Source of the DNA: JALYRV01 sp035512575
Lineage (GTDB): Bacteria > Acidobacteriota > Vicinamibacteria > Vicinamibacterales > SCN-69-37
Length of the DNA stretch: 45,859 bases
Direction: 5' to 3'
NCBI GenBank assembly: GCA_035512575.1
Contig: DATKDT010000019.1
Location: forward strand, 1 to 45,859
The notes under the pieces were generated by a model. It made no database searches and was not told where the DNA came from. It saw only the letters and a list, made by a program, of their open reading frames with translations. Made by a program: the position numbers and the translations under genes. Shown piece after piece: positions 8,734 to 16,579 of this stretch. Numbering within the stretch: the stretch's first letter is position 1; the number at the start of each line of letters is the position of its first letter.

Positions 8734-8770
8734 GGCCGCGGCAGGGTTTCCGGGCGGGGCGCGGGCATGC

Positions 8771-8776
8771 TACCTT
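8771..8776 (+). promoter_or_regulatory. -10-like element before the third glycosyltransferase
   Basis: TGCTACCTT contains TACCTT 13 nt before the ATG at 8790, with no Shine-Dalgarno between them and no clear -35. It fits the short-leader or leaderless pattern seen at several other genes in this window. Confidence 0.4.
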
Positions 8777-8789
8777 TGCCGTTCCCCAG

Positions 8790-9566
8790 ATGTCCGACGC
8801 GCCAGCGCAACGGCCCAAGCCGTCAGGTCTCAGCATCTTCTTCCCGGCTTGCAACGACAGCGGGACGATTGCGAGCCTTGTCATCACGGCCATTCAGGCC
8901 GCGCAGTCGGTCACGCCCGACTTCGAAGTGATTGTCGTCAACGACGGCAGCGCGGATCACACGGCCGCCGTTGCCGACGAGCTCGCGCGCCAGTACCCGC
9001 AGGTGAAGGTCGTGCACCACGCGGTGAACCGCGGCTACGGCGGCGCGCTGCGCAGCGGATTTGCCGCGGCGTCCAAGGAGTTCGTCTTCTACACCGACGG
9101 CGACGCGCAGTACGACCCTTCGGAGCTGACGCTGCTCTGGCACGCGATGCGGCCCGGCGTCGATCTCGTCAACGGCTACAAGATCAGCCGATCGGATCCG
9201 CTGCATCGCATCTTCATCGGCCGCGTCTACCACCACACCGTCAGGCTGCTGTTCGGCCTGAAGGTGCGCGACGTCGACTGCGACTTCCGCCTAATGCGGC
9301 GCTCGATCTTCGATCGCGTCCGGCTCGAGAAGAACAGCGGCGTCATCTGCCTCGAGATGATGAAGAAAGTGCAGGACGCCGGCTTCCGCATCGCGCAGGT
9401 ACCGGTGCACCACTACCACCGCACGCACGGCAAGTCGCAGTTCTTCAACTTCCGGCGGATCGGCAGGACCGCCGTCGATGTCGGCCGCCTCTGGTACGAG
9501 CTCGTCGTGCGCGGCCGCGGCCGCGCCGCCGCGCCGGCGCCGGCCGGCAGCTCGCTTCCGCAGTGA
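8790..9566 (+). CDS. Family 2 glycosyltransferase
   Basis: A 258-residue GT-A fold transferase with IFFPACNDSG, the nucleotide motif NDGSADHTA, the metal site DGDAQYDP, and the region RDVDCDFRLMRRSIF that corresponds to the acceptor side of polyprenyl-phosphate glycosyltransferases. No transmembrane segment is evident. Its end overlaps the epimerase gene as GTGA, suggesting that a nucleotide sugar made by the next two genes is used by this or a neighbouring transferase. The substrate is unknown. Confidence 0.87.
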   Translation: MSDAPAQRPKPSGLSIFFPACNDSGTIASLVITAIQAAQSVTPDFEVIVVNDGSADHTAAVADELARQYPQVKVVHHAVNRGYGGALRSGFAAASKEFVFYTDGDAQYDPSELTLLWHAMRPGVDLVNGYKISRSDPLHRIFIGRVYHHTVRLLFGLKVRDVDCDFRLMRRSIFDRVRLEKNSGVICLEMMKKVQDAGFRIAQVPVHHYHRTHGKSQFFNFRRIGRTAVDVGRLWYELVVRGRGRAAAPAPAGSSLPQ

Positions 9567-10576
9567 ACGTGGACTATCGCGCGTTCTACCGAGGCCGCCG
9601 CGTCATGGTGACGGGCGGGCTCGGCTTCATCGGCAGCAACCTGGCGCGACAGCTCGTGGACCTCGGCGCCGACGTGCTGCTCGTCGACTCGCTCATCCCG
9701 GCCTACGGCGGCAATCTCTTCAACATCACAGGCCTCGAGGATCGGCTGCGCGTCAACATCGCCGACGTGCGCCAGGCCAGCACGATGAGCGTTCTCGTGC
9801 GCGACCGGGAGATCATCTTCAATCTCGCCGGGCAGGTCAGCCACATCGACAGCATGAAGGACCCGCAGACCGATCTCGAGATCAACTGCCGGTCGCAGCT
9901 CACGCTGCTCGAGGCGTGCCGGCAGCACAACCCGGCCACCAAAGTGGTCTATGCGGGCACCCGGCAGATCTACGGCAGGCCCGAACGGCTGCCCGTCGAC
10001 GAGACGCATCTCGTGCGGCCGACCGACATCAACGGCATCAACAAGGCGGCCGGCGAGCAGTATCACCTCGTCTACAACAACGTGTACGGCGTGCGCGCGT
10101 GCTCGCTGCGGCTGACGAACGTCTTCGGCCCGCGGCAGCTGATCAGGCACGATCGCCAGGGCTTCATCGGCTGGTTCATCCGCCTCGCGCTCGAAGGGCG
10201 CGAGATCCCGATCTTCGGCGACGGCAGCCAGCTGCGCGACTTCGTCTATGTGGACGACGCCGCCGACGCGTTCCTGCGCGCGGGCGCGGCCGACGCCTGC
10301 AACGGCGAGGTGTTCAACGTCGGCGGACGCGAGCCAATCGCGCACCGGGATCTGGTCGCGATGCTGATCGAGGCGGCCGGCTCGGGCACGATGCGGCTCG
10401 TGCCGTGGCCGGACGAGAAGAAGCGCATCGACATCGGCTCGTTCTATACCGACTCGTCACGGTTCACGCGCGCCACCGGCTGGACGCCCTCCACGGATCT
10501 GCGCGACGGCCTGACCCGGACGCTGGCCTTCTATCGCGAACACTTCCGTGAGTACGTCGACGCGCCGCCATCATGA
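9563..10576 (+). CDS. NAD-dependent nucleotide-sugar epimerase/dehydratase (extended SDR), Tyr-less YxxxK
   Basis: Extended short-chain dehydrogenase of 337 residues with the NAD loop VTGGLGFIGSNL, YAGTRQIYG, and the sugar-nucleotide region LRLTNVFGPR / FGDGSQLRDFVYVDD, as in UDP-glucose 4-epimerase and dTDP-glucose dehydratase relatives. The catalytic YxxxK is replaced by N157-G-I-N-K161: the lysine is kept and the tyrosine is Asn. I recall related epimerase-like proteins with an NGINK segment, so this may be a subfamily trait rather than a mutation. The GTG at 9563 is chosen from the GTGA overlap. It is coupled by ATGA to the aminotransferase, which suggests a 4-keto or amino sugar pathway. 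Confidence 0.85.
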   Translation: MNVDYRAFYRGRRVMVTGGLGFIGSNLARQLVDLGADVLLVDSLIPAYGGNLFNITGLEDRLRVNIADVRQASTMSVLVRDREIIFNLAGQVSHIDSMKDPQTDLEINCRSQLTLLEACRQHNPATKVVYAGTRQIYGRPERLPVDETHLVRPTDINGINKAAGEQYHLVYNNVYGVRACSLRLTNVFGPRQLIRHDRQGFIGWFIRLALEGREIPIFGDGSQLRDFVYVDDAADAFLRAGAADACNGEVFNVGGREPIAHRDLVAMLIEAAGSGTMRLVPWPDEKKRIDIGSFYTDSSRFTRATGWTPSTDLRDGLTRTLAFYREHFREYVDAPPS

Positions 10577-11649
10577 AGATCCCGTTTCTTTCGCTGACGC
10601 CCGGTGACGATGCGCCCGACGTCAGGGCGGCGATCGATCGCGTCGTCACGCGCGGGTGGTTCGTGCTGGGCCCCGAGCTCGAGGCGTTCGAGCAGGAATT
10701 CGCGGCCGCATCCGGCGCGGCGCACGCCGTGGGCGTGGGCACCGGCACCGACGCGCTGGCGCTGTCGCTGATGGCGCTTGGCGTCGGCGCGGGCGACGAG
10801 GTGATCACGTCGCCGCTGTCGGCGGCCTACAGCGCGCTGGCGATCATGATGGCCGGCGCGCGGCCGGTGTTTGCCGACATCGATCCCGAGCGGCTGACGG
10901 TGTCGCCGGAGCGCGTCGAACGCGCGATCACGCCGAAGACGAAAGCCATCCTGCCCGTGCACCTGTACGGCCAGCCGGCCGACATGCCGGCGCTGGCGGA
11001 GATCGCGGCGCGCCGCGGGCTTCTGCTCATCGAGGACTGCTGCCAGGCGCACCTGGCGATGGCGACCGGCCGGCCCGCCGGCACATGGGGAGCCGCAGGC
11101 GCGTTCAGCTTCTATCCAACGAAGAACCTGGGCGCGCTGGGCGACGGCGGCGCGGTGATCACCAGCGACGCCGCGCTCGCGGCGAAGCTGCGGCGGCTGC
11201 GCAACGGCGGCCAGACCAGCCGGTACCACCACGCGGAGTTCGGGGTGAACTCCCGGCTCGACGAGATGCAGGCCGCGATCCTGCGCGCGCGCCTGCCGCG
11301 GCTGGCCGGCTGGACCGCCGCCCGCCGCGCGCGTGCCGCGCGGTACCGCGAGCGGCTCGAGGGAGCCCCGGTGCAGGTGCCGGCCGAGTACGACGCCGGC
11401 CACGTCTACCATCTCTTTCCGGTGCTGAGCCGGGACCGCGACGCGCTTCAGGCCCGGCTGCGCGAAGCCAGCATCGAGACGCTCATCCACTATCCGCTCG
11501 CCATTCCCCAGCAGGAGGCGATGCGCAGCGTGCGCCCCGCGGCATGTCCGGTGGCGGCGCGCGTGGCCTCCGAGGTGCTGTCGCTGCCGCTGCATCCGGC
11601 CCTCCCGATTGAGGCCGTCGATGAGGTCGCGCGCCTCATGTCCGGCTAG
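10573..11649 (+). CDS. DegT/DnrJ/EryC1 family sugar aminotransferase
   Basis: PLP-dependent aminotransferase of 358 residues that typically converts a keto-sugar nucleotide to an amino sugar using glutamate. It shows the N-terminal WFVLGPELEAFE, VGVGTGTDALAL (PLP phosphate contact), LPVHLYGQPADM, EDCCQAHLA, and the PLP lysine in FSFYPTKNLGALGDGG. The pairing with the epimerase immediately upstream is typical of dTDP- or UDP-amino-sugar synthesis for surface polysaccharide or antibiotic glycosylation. The exact sugar cannot be assigned. Confidence 0.92.
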   Translation: MKIPFLSLTPGDDAPDVRAAIDRVVTRGWFVLGPELEAFEQEFAAASGAAHAVGVGTGTDALALSLMALGVGAGDEVITSPLSAAYSALAIMMAGARPVFADIDPERLTVSPERVERAITPKTKAILPVHLYGQPADMPALAEIAARRGLLLIEDCCQAHLAMATGRPAGTWGAAGAFSFYPTKNLGALGDGGAVITSDAALAAKLRRLRNGGQTSRYHHAEFGVNSRLDEMQAAILRARLPRLAGWTAARRARAARYRERLEGAPVQVPAEYDAGHVYHLFPVLSRDRDALQARLREASIETLIHYPLAIPQQEAMRSVRPAACPVAARVASEVLSLPLHPALPIEAVDEVARLMSG

Positions 11650-11692
11650 CCCGGCCGTGGCCCCGCGCCGTGCAGGCGCGGCGGGCGGCTGT

Positions 11693-11698
11693 TATACT
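11693..11698 (+). promoter_or_regulatory. -10 element before the STN-like secreted protein gene
   Basis: TATACT lies 13 nt before the ATG at 11712 in the 62-nt gap after the aminotransferase gene. No Shine-Dalgarno is present and no good -35 is visible. It suggests a separate short-leader transcript. Confidence 0.5.
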
Positions 11699-11711
11699 TG
11701 ACGGCGTTCCC

Positions 11712-12461
11712 ATGAATCTGCGGGCTCTTCTCATTGCGGCTTGCTGCTTCGCGCTGGCGCTCGCGCCTGCGCTGTCGGCGCGCGCCGGCGGCGACGTGCG
11801 CGTGTCGTTCGCGGACGGCCGCGTCACGGTCATCGCCGACAACGCGACGATTGGCGAAATCCTGCGGGAGTGGGAGCGCGTCGGCGGCTCGCGATTCATC
11901 AACGCCGACAAGATGCCCGCCGCGGATCGCGTCACGCTGCGCCTCGAGAACGAGCCCGAAACCCGGGCCATCGAAGTGCTTCTGCGCTCGGTGGCCGGCT
12001 ATGTCGTCGCGCCGCGCCCGGCCGGTTCCACCAGTGCCTCCACGGTTGGCAACGTCCTGATCATGCCGGTCAGCCGGGTTGCCAGCTACGCCCAGGCGCC
12101 GCCACCCGCGCATGTTCCCGTGCCCGGCTCCGCCAATGACCTCCGCATGGCCGGCGGACCAGCCAGGCCTGATGACGATGGGCCGGTGAGACGGGAGATG
12201 CCGCCCGATGTCACCGCCGAACAGCGGCAGCTGATGCAGCAGACGCTGGCCACCATGCAGGGACCAGTGCAGCAGGGCAATGCCGCGGCGCCGGCCGGCC
12301 AGGCAAGCCCTCTCGGCAGCGTGCAGACACAGACCGTTCCGGGGCTCGGCATCGTGACCTCGTCACAGCCGGGCGTCGTCATCCAGAATCCGCCGCGTCC
12401 GGGCGGACGTTCCACCGTCATCACGCCGACGCAGCCCCGACGGGGCGGCGGCGGTGGCTGA
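11712..12461 (+). CDS. Secreted protein with STN-like domain, unknown function
   Basis: A protein of about 249 residues starting MNLRALLIAACC, with a clear signal peptide (cleavage probably after ALSARA). Residues about 28-110 (VSFADGRVTVIADNATIGEILREW...RVTLRLENEPETRAIEVLLRSVAGY) resemble the secretin/TonB short N-terminal domain (STN), a periplasmic module. The rest is Pro/Gln/Gly-rich and looks disordered, ending in an R-R-G-G-G-G-G tail. Without a barrel or secretin domain this is not a receptor itself. I start at ATG 11712 rather than the open frame at 11670 because the -10 hexamer lies between them. Function not recognised. Confidence 0.75.
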   Translation: MNLRALLIAACCFALALAPALSARAGGDVRVSFADGRVTVIADNATIGEILREWERVGGSRFINADKMPAADRVTLRLENEPETRAIEVLLRSVAGYVVAPRPAGSTSASTVGNVLIMPVSRVASYAQAPPPAHVPVPGSANDLRMAGGPARPDDDGPVRREMPPDVTAEQRQLMQQTLATMQGPVQQGNAAAPAGQASPLGSVQTQTVPGLGIVTSSQPGVVIQNPPRPGGRSTVITPTQPRRGGGGG

Positions 12462-13500
12462 CATCGACCGGTTCCGACCCGAAGACAAACGAGCCGCTGA
12501 AGGGCTCTATCGCCGCGTGTTCGGCAGCGACGCGGCCGACGCCAACCGGCTGCGCTGGGAATGGCAGTACCGCCGCAATCCGGCCGCGCGCCGCGGCGAG
12601 CCGCTGATCTGGGTCGCGCGCGAAGGCGGATCGGTGATCGGGCAGTATGCCGCGATGCCGGTGATCGTGAAGGTCGACGGGCGCGAAGTGGACGGCGCGT
12701 GGGGCATGGACGTGATGGTTGCGCCCGAGCGGCAGCGCCAGGGGCTCGGCGAGCAGCTGTTCCGCACGTGGGATCGCAACGTCGGCGCCGCACTGGGGCT
12801 CGGCCTCACCGAGTCGTCGATTGGCCTCTTCCAGAAGCTGCGCTGGCCGGATCTCGGCAGCGTGCCCTCCCTCGTCAAGCCGCTCTCGCGGCGCGCGCTG
12901 CGCCGGTCGACATGGTCGCGCACGCTCAACCGGCTGATCTCGGCACTGACGTACCCCTGGGTGCGGCTGGTCGCGCGACAGCGGCCGGTCACCGAAGAAA
13001 TACGCGTCATCCAGCAGTTCGACGAGCGGTTCACCGATCTGTGGGCGCGCGTGTCGGGCAAGTTCACGTTCGCGGTGCGGCGCGATGCGGGCTATCTGAA
13101 CTGGAAGTACGTGCAGCCGCCGCACGTGCGGTATCACATTGCGGCGCTCGTCCGCGGCAATCGCGCCGACGGCTACATCGTGTATCGCCACGCGCGCGAG
13201 CCGCTCGGACGCACGACGCGGCTGGTGGATCTCTTCGCCGACCCGGCCGACGAGGCGGGCGTGCTCGCGCTGCTGCGATGGCTCGACCGCGAGGCGCGGG
13301 CGGCCGACTCGGATCGCATCCGCACGTATCTCACGCACGGCGCATTCCGGCGGCTGCTGCGGAAGAGCGGCTACTATCAGACGAAGTCGTCGGTGCAGCT
13401 GGTGGCGAAGATCAACGCGCTCGACGTGCCGCGCGCGTTCTACGACACGCCGGACGCATGGCACGTCACGCTGGGCGACGCGGATCTGGATACGGTTTAG
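12454..13500 (+). CDS. GNAT-family N-acetyltransferase
   Basis: A 348-residue protein whose first 120 residues form a GNAT fold: FRPEDKRAAEGLYRRVFG, then VIGQYAAMPV, then the acetyl-CoA loop region MDVMVAPERQRQGLGEQLF. The C-terminal half (KFTFAVRRDAGYLNWKY...) resembles the second domain of double-GNAT proteins, and WKY-type motifs occur in acyltransferases of polysaccharide clusters. The substrate is unknown; an amino sugar from the upstream aminotransferase is a plausible acceptor, by context only. GTG 12454 overlaps the previous gene by 8 nt. Confidence 0.78.
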   Translation: MADIDRFRPEDKRAAEGLYRRVFGSDAADANRLRWEWQYRRNPAARRGEPLIWVAREGGSVIGQYAAMPVIVKVDGREVDGAWGMDVMVAPERQRQGLGEQLFRTWDRNVGAALGLGLTESSIGLFQKLRWPDLGSVPSLVKPLSRRALRRSTWSRTLNRLISALTYPWVRLVARQRPVTEEIRVIQQFDERFTDLWARVSGKFTFAVRRDAGYLNWKYVQPPHVRYHIAALVRGNRADGYIVYRHAREPLGRTTRLVDLFADPADEAGVLALLRWLDREARAADSDRIRTYLTHGAFRRLLRKSGYYQTKSSVQLVAKINALDVPRAFYDTPDAWHVTLGDADLDTV

Positions 13501-13511
13501 CAGGAAGAAGA

Positions 13512-13970
13512 ATGTCCCTCTTAGCCCAAATCAATTCGGACATTGCGACGGCCATGCGCGCGCGCGAGGCGGAGCGGCTCGGCACGCTGCGGCTGCTGAA
13601 GTCGGCGCTCGTCAACCGCGCGATCGAGCGCGGGCACGAGCTCGACGAGGCCGAAGAGCGGCAGGTCGTGCAGCAGATGATCAAGCAGCGGCGCGACGCC
13701 ATCGACCAGTTCCGCGCGGGCGGACGAGAGGACCTGGCGGTGAAGGACGAGGGCGAGATTGCCCTCCTGAGCGGCTATCTGCCGCCCGCGGCCGACGAGG
13801 CCACGATCGAGGCGGCCGTCGACGCCGCGATAGCCGAAACCGGCGCCGCCAGCGTGAAGGACATGGGTAAGGTCATGAAAGCCACGCTGGCGCGGCTTGC
13901 CGAAGTGACCGCTGACGGACGGCTCGTGAGCGAAACTGTAAAAAGGAAGTTAAGCGCCAAACTTTCCTGA
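13512..13970 (+). CDS. GatB/YqeY domain-containing protein
   Basis: A 152-residue protein of the YqeY family, homologous to the tail domain of the GatB amidotransferase subunit, which binds tRNA. It has the expected helical N-terminal part (MSLLAQINSDIATAMRAREAERLGTLRLLKSAL), the loop LLSGYLPPAADE, and the C-terminal domain DMGKVMKATLARL...DGRLVSETVKRKL. The stand-alone role is not settled. A purine-rich AGGAAGAAG precedes the ATG. A strong terminator follows within 60 nt, so this closes the glycosyltransferase gene block. Confidence 0.93.
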   Translation: MSLLAQINSDIATAMRAREAERLGTLRLLKSALVNRAIERGHELDEAEERQVVQQMIKQRRDAIDQFRAGGREDLAVKDEGEIALLSGYLPPAADEATIEAAVDAAIAETGAASVKDMGKVMKATLARLAEVTADGRLVSETVKRKLSAKLS

Positions 13971-14027
13971 TCGGGGTCCGTCTAACGATGTGAAAGGCGC
14001 CAACGCCTCTCATCCATCCTCCGAAGC

Positions 14028-14071
14028 AAAAGGGGTCGCGATACAGGGGTCGCGACCCCTTTTCTTTTTTT
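14028..14071 (+). terminator. Rho-independent terminator after the YqeY gene
   Basis: A perfect 14-bp stem (14028-14041 with 14050-14063), an 8-nt loop, then a C and a seven-T run. The stem core is GGGGTCGCGA paired with TCGCGACCCC. Its A-rich 5' side gives the minus strand a T-run too, so it may work in both directions. It separates the glycan block from murJ. Confidence 0.92.
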
Positions 14072-14101
14072 GCTGTGCTACGCTCCGATCCGGTTTAGAT
14101 C

Positions 14102-15688
14102 GTGAGCCTTCGCCTTGCCCGCTCCGCGGGCGTCATGACCATCGCCACACTCCTGAGCCGCGTGCTGGGCCTCGGGCGTGACATGGCGTTGACGGCCGTC
14201 TTCGGCGCCGGACGCGAGATGGACGCGTTCAACGTCGCCACGCGGATTCCGAATCTGGTGCGCGACCTGTTTGCGGAAGGCGCGATGAGCGCCGCCTTCG
14301 TGCCGACGTTCACGCGGCATCTCAAGGAAAAGGGCGAGGCGAGCGCCTGGCGGCTCGGCTCGAACGTGATCAACGCGCTCGCGCTCGTGACCGGCCTGCT
14401 GGTCGTCCTCGGGATGGTCTTCGCCTGGCAGCTCGCCGATCTCTACACCGACGACGCGCAGTTCTCGGACAACCTGCCGCTCACGGTCACGCTCACGCGA
14501 TGGACGCTGCCGTTCCTCACGATGGTGGCCATCGCCGTGGCGCAGGCGGGCATCCTCAACTCGCTGCGCAAGTTCTTCATCCCGGCGGCGTCGCCCGCGA
14601 TGTACAACGTCGCGATCATCGCCAGCGCGCTGGCGCTGGTGCCGTTCGCGCCGGCGCTCGGCATCGAGCCGATTACGGCCGTGGCGATCGGATCGCTCGC
14701 CGGCGGCATGCTCCAGATCGTCGCGCAATGGCCGGCGCTGCGCGCGGCCGGCTTTCGCTATCAGCCTATTCTCGATTTCCGCGATCCCGGCCTCAGGCAG
14801 GTCCTGCTGCTGATGGGTCCCGGGGCGCTCGGCGTCGCGGCCGCGCAGATCAACCTGCTCGTCAACACGTGGCTGGCCACGTCGCAGCCCGAAGGCTCGG
14901 TGACGGTGCTCAACTACGCCTTCCGGTTGATGTACCTGCCGATCGGCCTCTTCGGCGTGTCCGTAGCGACCGCCGCCGTGCCCGACCTCGCGCGCCAGGC
15001 GGTGACCGAAGGCTTTGCCGACATGCGGCGCACGATCTCGAGCTCGCTGCGCATGATGCTGGTGCTGAGCGTGCCGTCGATGGTGGGGCTCGCGGTCCTG
15101 GGGCGTCCGATCACGCAGCTGCTCTTCGAGCGCGGCGCGTGGACGCCGGAGGCGACCGCCGCCACCGCGTGGGCGCTGCTGATGTACGCTCCCGGGCTGG
15201 TGGGCTACTCCATCGTCAAGATCGGATCCCCGAGTTTCTATGCGCTGAGGGACGCGCGGACGCCCGTCATGGTGAGCATGATCACGGTCGGCACGAACGT
15301 GGCGCTGAATCTGTGGCTGGTGCGCGTGATGGGCTTCGGCGGCCTGGCGCTCGGCACCGCGATTGCGTCGCTCGTCAATGCCGGCCTGCTGCTCTTCCTG
15401 CTGTCGCGCCGCATCGGCGGCATCGACAGCCGGCGCGTGCTGGTGACGTTCGTCAAGATTTCCATGGCCTCGATCGTGATGGGCGTGGTGGTGTGGTTGG
15501 CCCACGGCTGGCTGTCGGGCGCGGTGGGGACGACCAATGACATCACGCGCGCGATTGCGATTGGCGGAGCCATCACCGCGGGGCTGGCGGCGCTTGCGGC
15601 CGCGGCGAAGATTCTGAGACTCTGGGAGTTCGAGGAAGCCATGAAGACCGTCATCGGCCGGATCCGCGGCAAACGGGCTGTGAAGTAG
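14102..15688 (+). CDS. murJ: Lipid II flippase MurJ
   Basis: A MATE/MOP-superfamily membrane protein of 528 residues that flips lipid II across the inner membrane. The N-terminal family signature is present (ARSAGVMTIATLLSRVLGLGRD...FGAGREMDAFNVATRIPNLVRDLFAEGAMSAAFVP), with about 14 hydrophobic segments. The GTG start at 14102 lies just after the upstream terminator. The gene supplies the transport step for the Mur enzymes encoded at the left end of the window. The next gene begins 3 nt after its stop. Confidence 0.96.
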   Translation: MSLRLARSAGVMTIATLLSRVLGLGRDMALTAVFGAGREMDAFNVATRIPNLVRDLFAEGAMSAAFVPTFTRHLKEKGEASAWRLGSNVINALALVTGLLVVLGMVFAWQLADLYTDDAQFSDNLPLTVTLTRWTLPFLTMVAIAVAQAGILNSLRKFFIPAASPAMYNVAIIASALALVPFAPALGIEPITAVAIGSLAGGMLQIVAQWPALRAAGFRYQPILDFRDPGLRQVLLLMGPGALGVAAAQINLLVNTWLATSQPEGSVTVLNYAFRLMYLPIGLFGVSVATAAVPDLARQAVTEGFADMRRTISSSLRMMLVLSVPSMVGLAVLGRPITQLLFERGAWTPEATAATAWALLMYAPGLVGYSIVKIGSPSFYALRDARTPVMVSMITVGTNVALNLWLVRVMGFGGLALGTAIASLVNAGLLLFLLSRRIGGIDSRRVLVTFVKISMASIVMGVVVWLAHGWLSGAVGTTNDITRAIAIGGAITAGLAALAAAAKILRLWEFEEAMKTVIGRIRGKRAVK

Positions 15689-15691
15689 ACC

Positions 15692-16456
15692 ATGGCGCGC
15701 TATCCGTCCACGGCGCCCACGCACATCCAGTTCGGTCCCGGCGGGATCAGCCCGGCGGTGCAGGCGATTCTCGTCGCGTGCGCCGCGGTGTTTCTCGTCT
15801 CGCTGGTTTTTCGGCAAGAAGTCCTGACCTGGCTCGGGCTGATTCCGGTGTCCGTCGTCCACGATCTTCGGATCTGGCAGCCGGTCACCTACATCTTCGT
15901 GCACGCGGGCGTCATGCACCTGGCGTTCAACATGCTCATCGTTTGGATGTTCGGCGTGGAGCTCGAACGGCTCTGGGGCACGCGGGCCTTCACGAAGTTC
16001 TTCTTCATCTGCGGCGTGACGGCGGGCCTGGCGACGCTCGCGATTGCGCTACTGCCGATTGACGCGGCGTGGCGCGAGCGCACCTACCTGGGCGTCACGG
16101 TCGGTGCGTCGGGCGCCATTTACGGCCTCCTGTACGCATGGGCGCGCGCCTTCCCCTACCGCACCGTGCTGATGTTCCTGATCTTCCCGATGCAGGCGCG
16201 GTGGTTCGTCGCGATCCTGATCGCGATCGACTTCGCGATTGCGGCGCAGACGCGGCTGAGCTCAGGAACCGCCCATCTCGCGCACTTCGCGGGGCTGCTG
16301 GCGGCGTACGTGTATCTCAACAACGGCAGCGGGCGCGGCCCGGGCGGCCTCGTCGCCGAGATCAAGTACCGCTATCTGAAGTGGAAGATGAACCAGCTGC
16401 GCAGGAAATTCGACGTGCACGAGGGCGGCAGGGACAAGAAGCCCTGGGTGCACTAG
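15692..16456 (+). CDS. Rhomboid-family intramembrane serine protease
   Basis: A polytopic protein of 254 residues. It carries the catalytic serine in GASGAIYG (S140), the histidine in the last core helix (AHLAHFAG, H198), the conserved HxxxN in HAGVMHLAFN (H76, N80), and WQPVTYIFVHA before it, as in GlpG and YqgP. Rhomboids cleave transmembrane segments of other proteins. The C-terminal cytoplasmic tail is basic (KYRYLKWKMNQLRRKFDVHEGGRDKK). It follows murJ by 3 nt, so they are probably co-transcribed. The gene ends next to an inverted repeat shared with the convergent peptidase gene. Confidence 0.93.
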   Translation: MARYPSTAPTHIQFGPGGISPAVQAILVACAAVFLVSLVFRQEVLTWLGLIPVSVVHDLRIWQPVTYIFVHAGVMHLAFNMLIVWMFGVELERLWGTRAFTKFFFICGVTAGLATLAIALLPIDAAWRERTYLGVTVGASGAIYGLLYAWARAFPYRTVLMFLIFPMQARWFVAILIAIDFAIAAQTRLSSGTAHLAHFAGLLAAYVYLNNGSGRGPGGLVAEIKYRYLKWKMNQLRRKFDVHEGGRDKKPWVH

Positions 16457-16472
16457 GAGAGAAAAACACTGC

Positions 16473-16579
16473 AATGTAAATGGTAAATAGCATTGTCTAT
16501 TGTCTATTGCTCTGGCGTTCACAGCAGCCTCTGGCAATGGCCCGATAGACAATGCTATCTACCATTTACGATTTACATT
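16473..16579. repeat. AT-rich inverted repeat built from 7-nt words
   Basis: Left arm 16473-16500, extending with TTGTCTA-type units to about 16510, and right arm 16545-16579 are imperfect inverted copies; the right arm has an extra seven-base word. The words recur with a 7-nt step (GTAAATG/GTAAATA, TTGTCTA/TTGTCTA). It is AT-rich in a GC-rich region, fills the 122-nt gap between two convergent genes, and its right arm touches the stop codon of the M48 peptidase gene. It could form a long imperfect hairpin in transcripts from both sides. Confidence 0.8.

Noticed and set aside
16473..16579. CRISPR array or small RNA gene
   Set aside because: The words are too short and variable for CRISPR repeats, there are no spacers of constant length, and no promoter or tRNA-like fold is visible.
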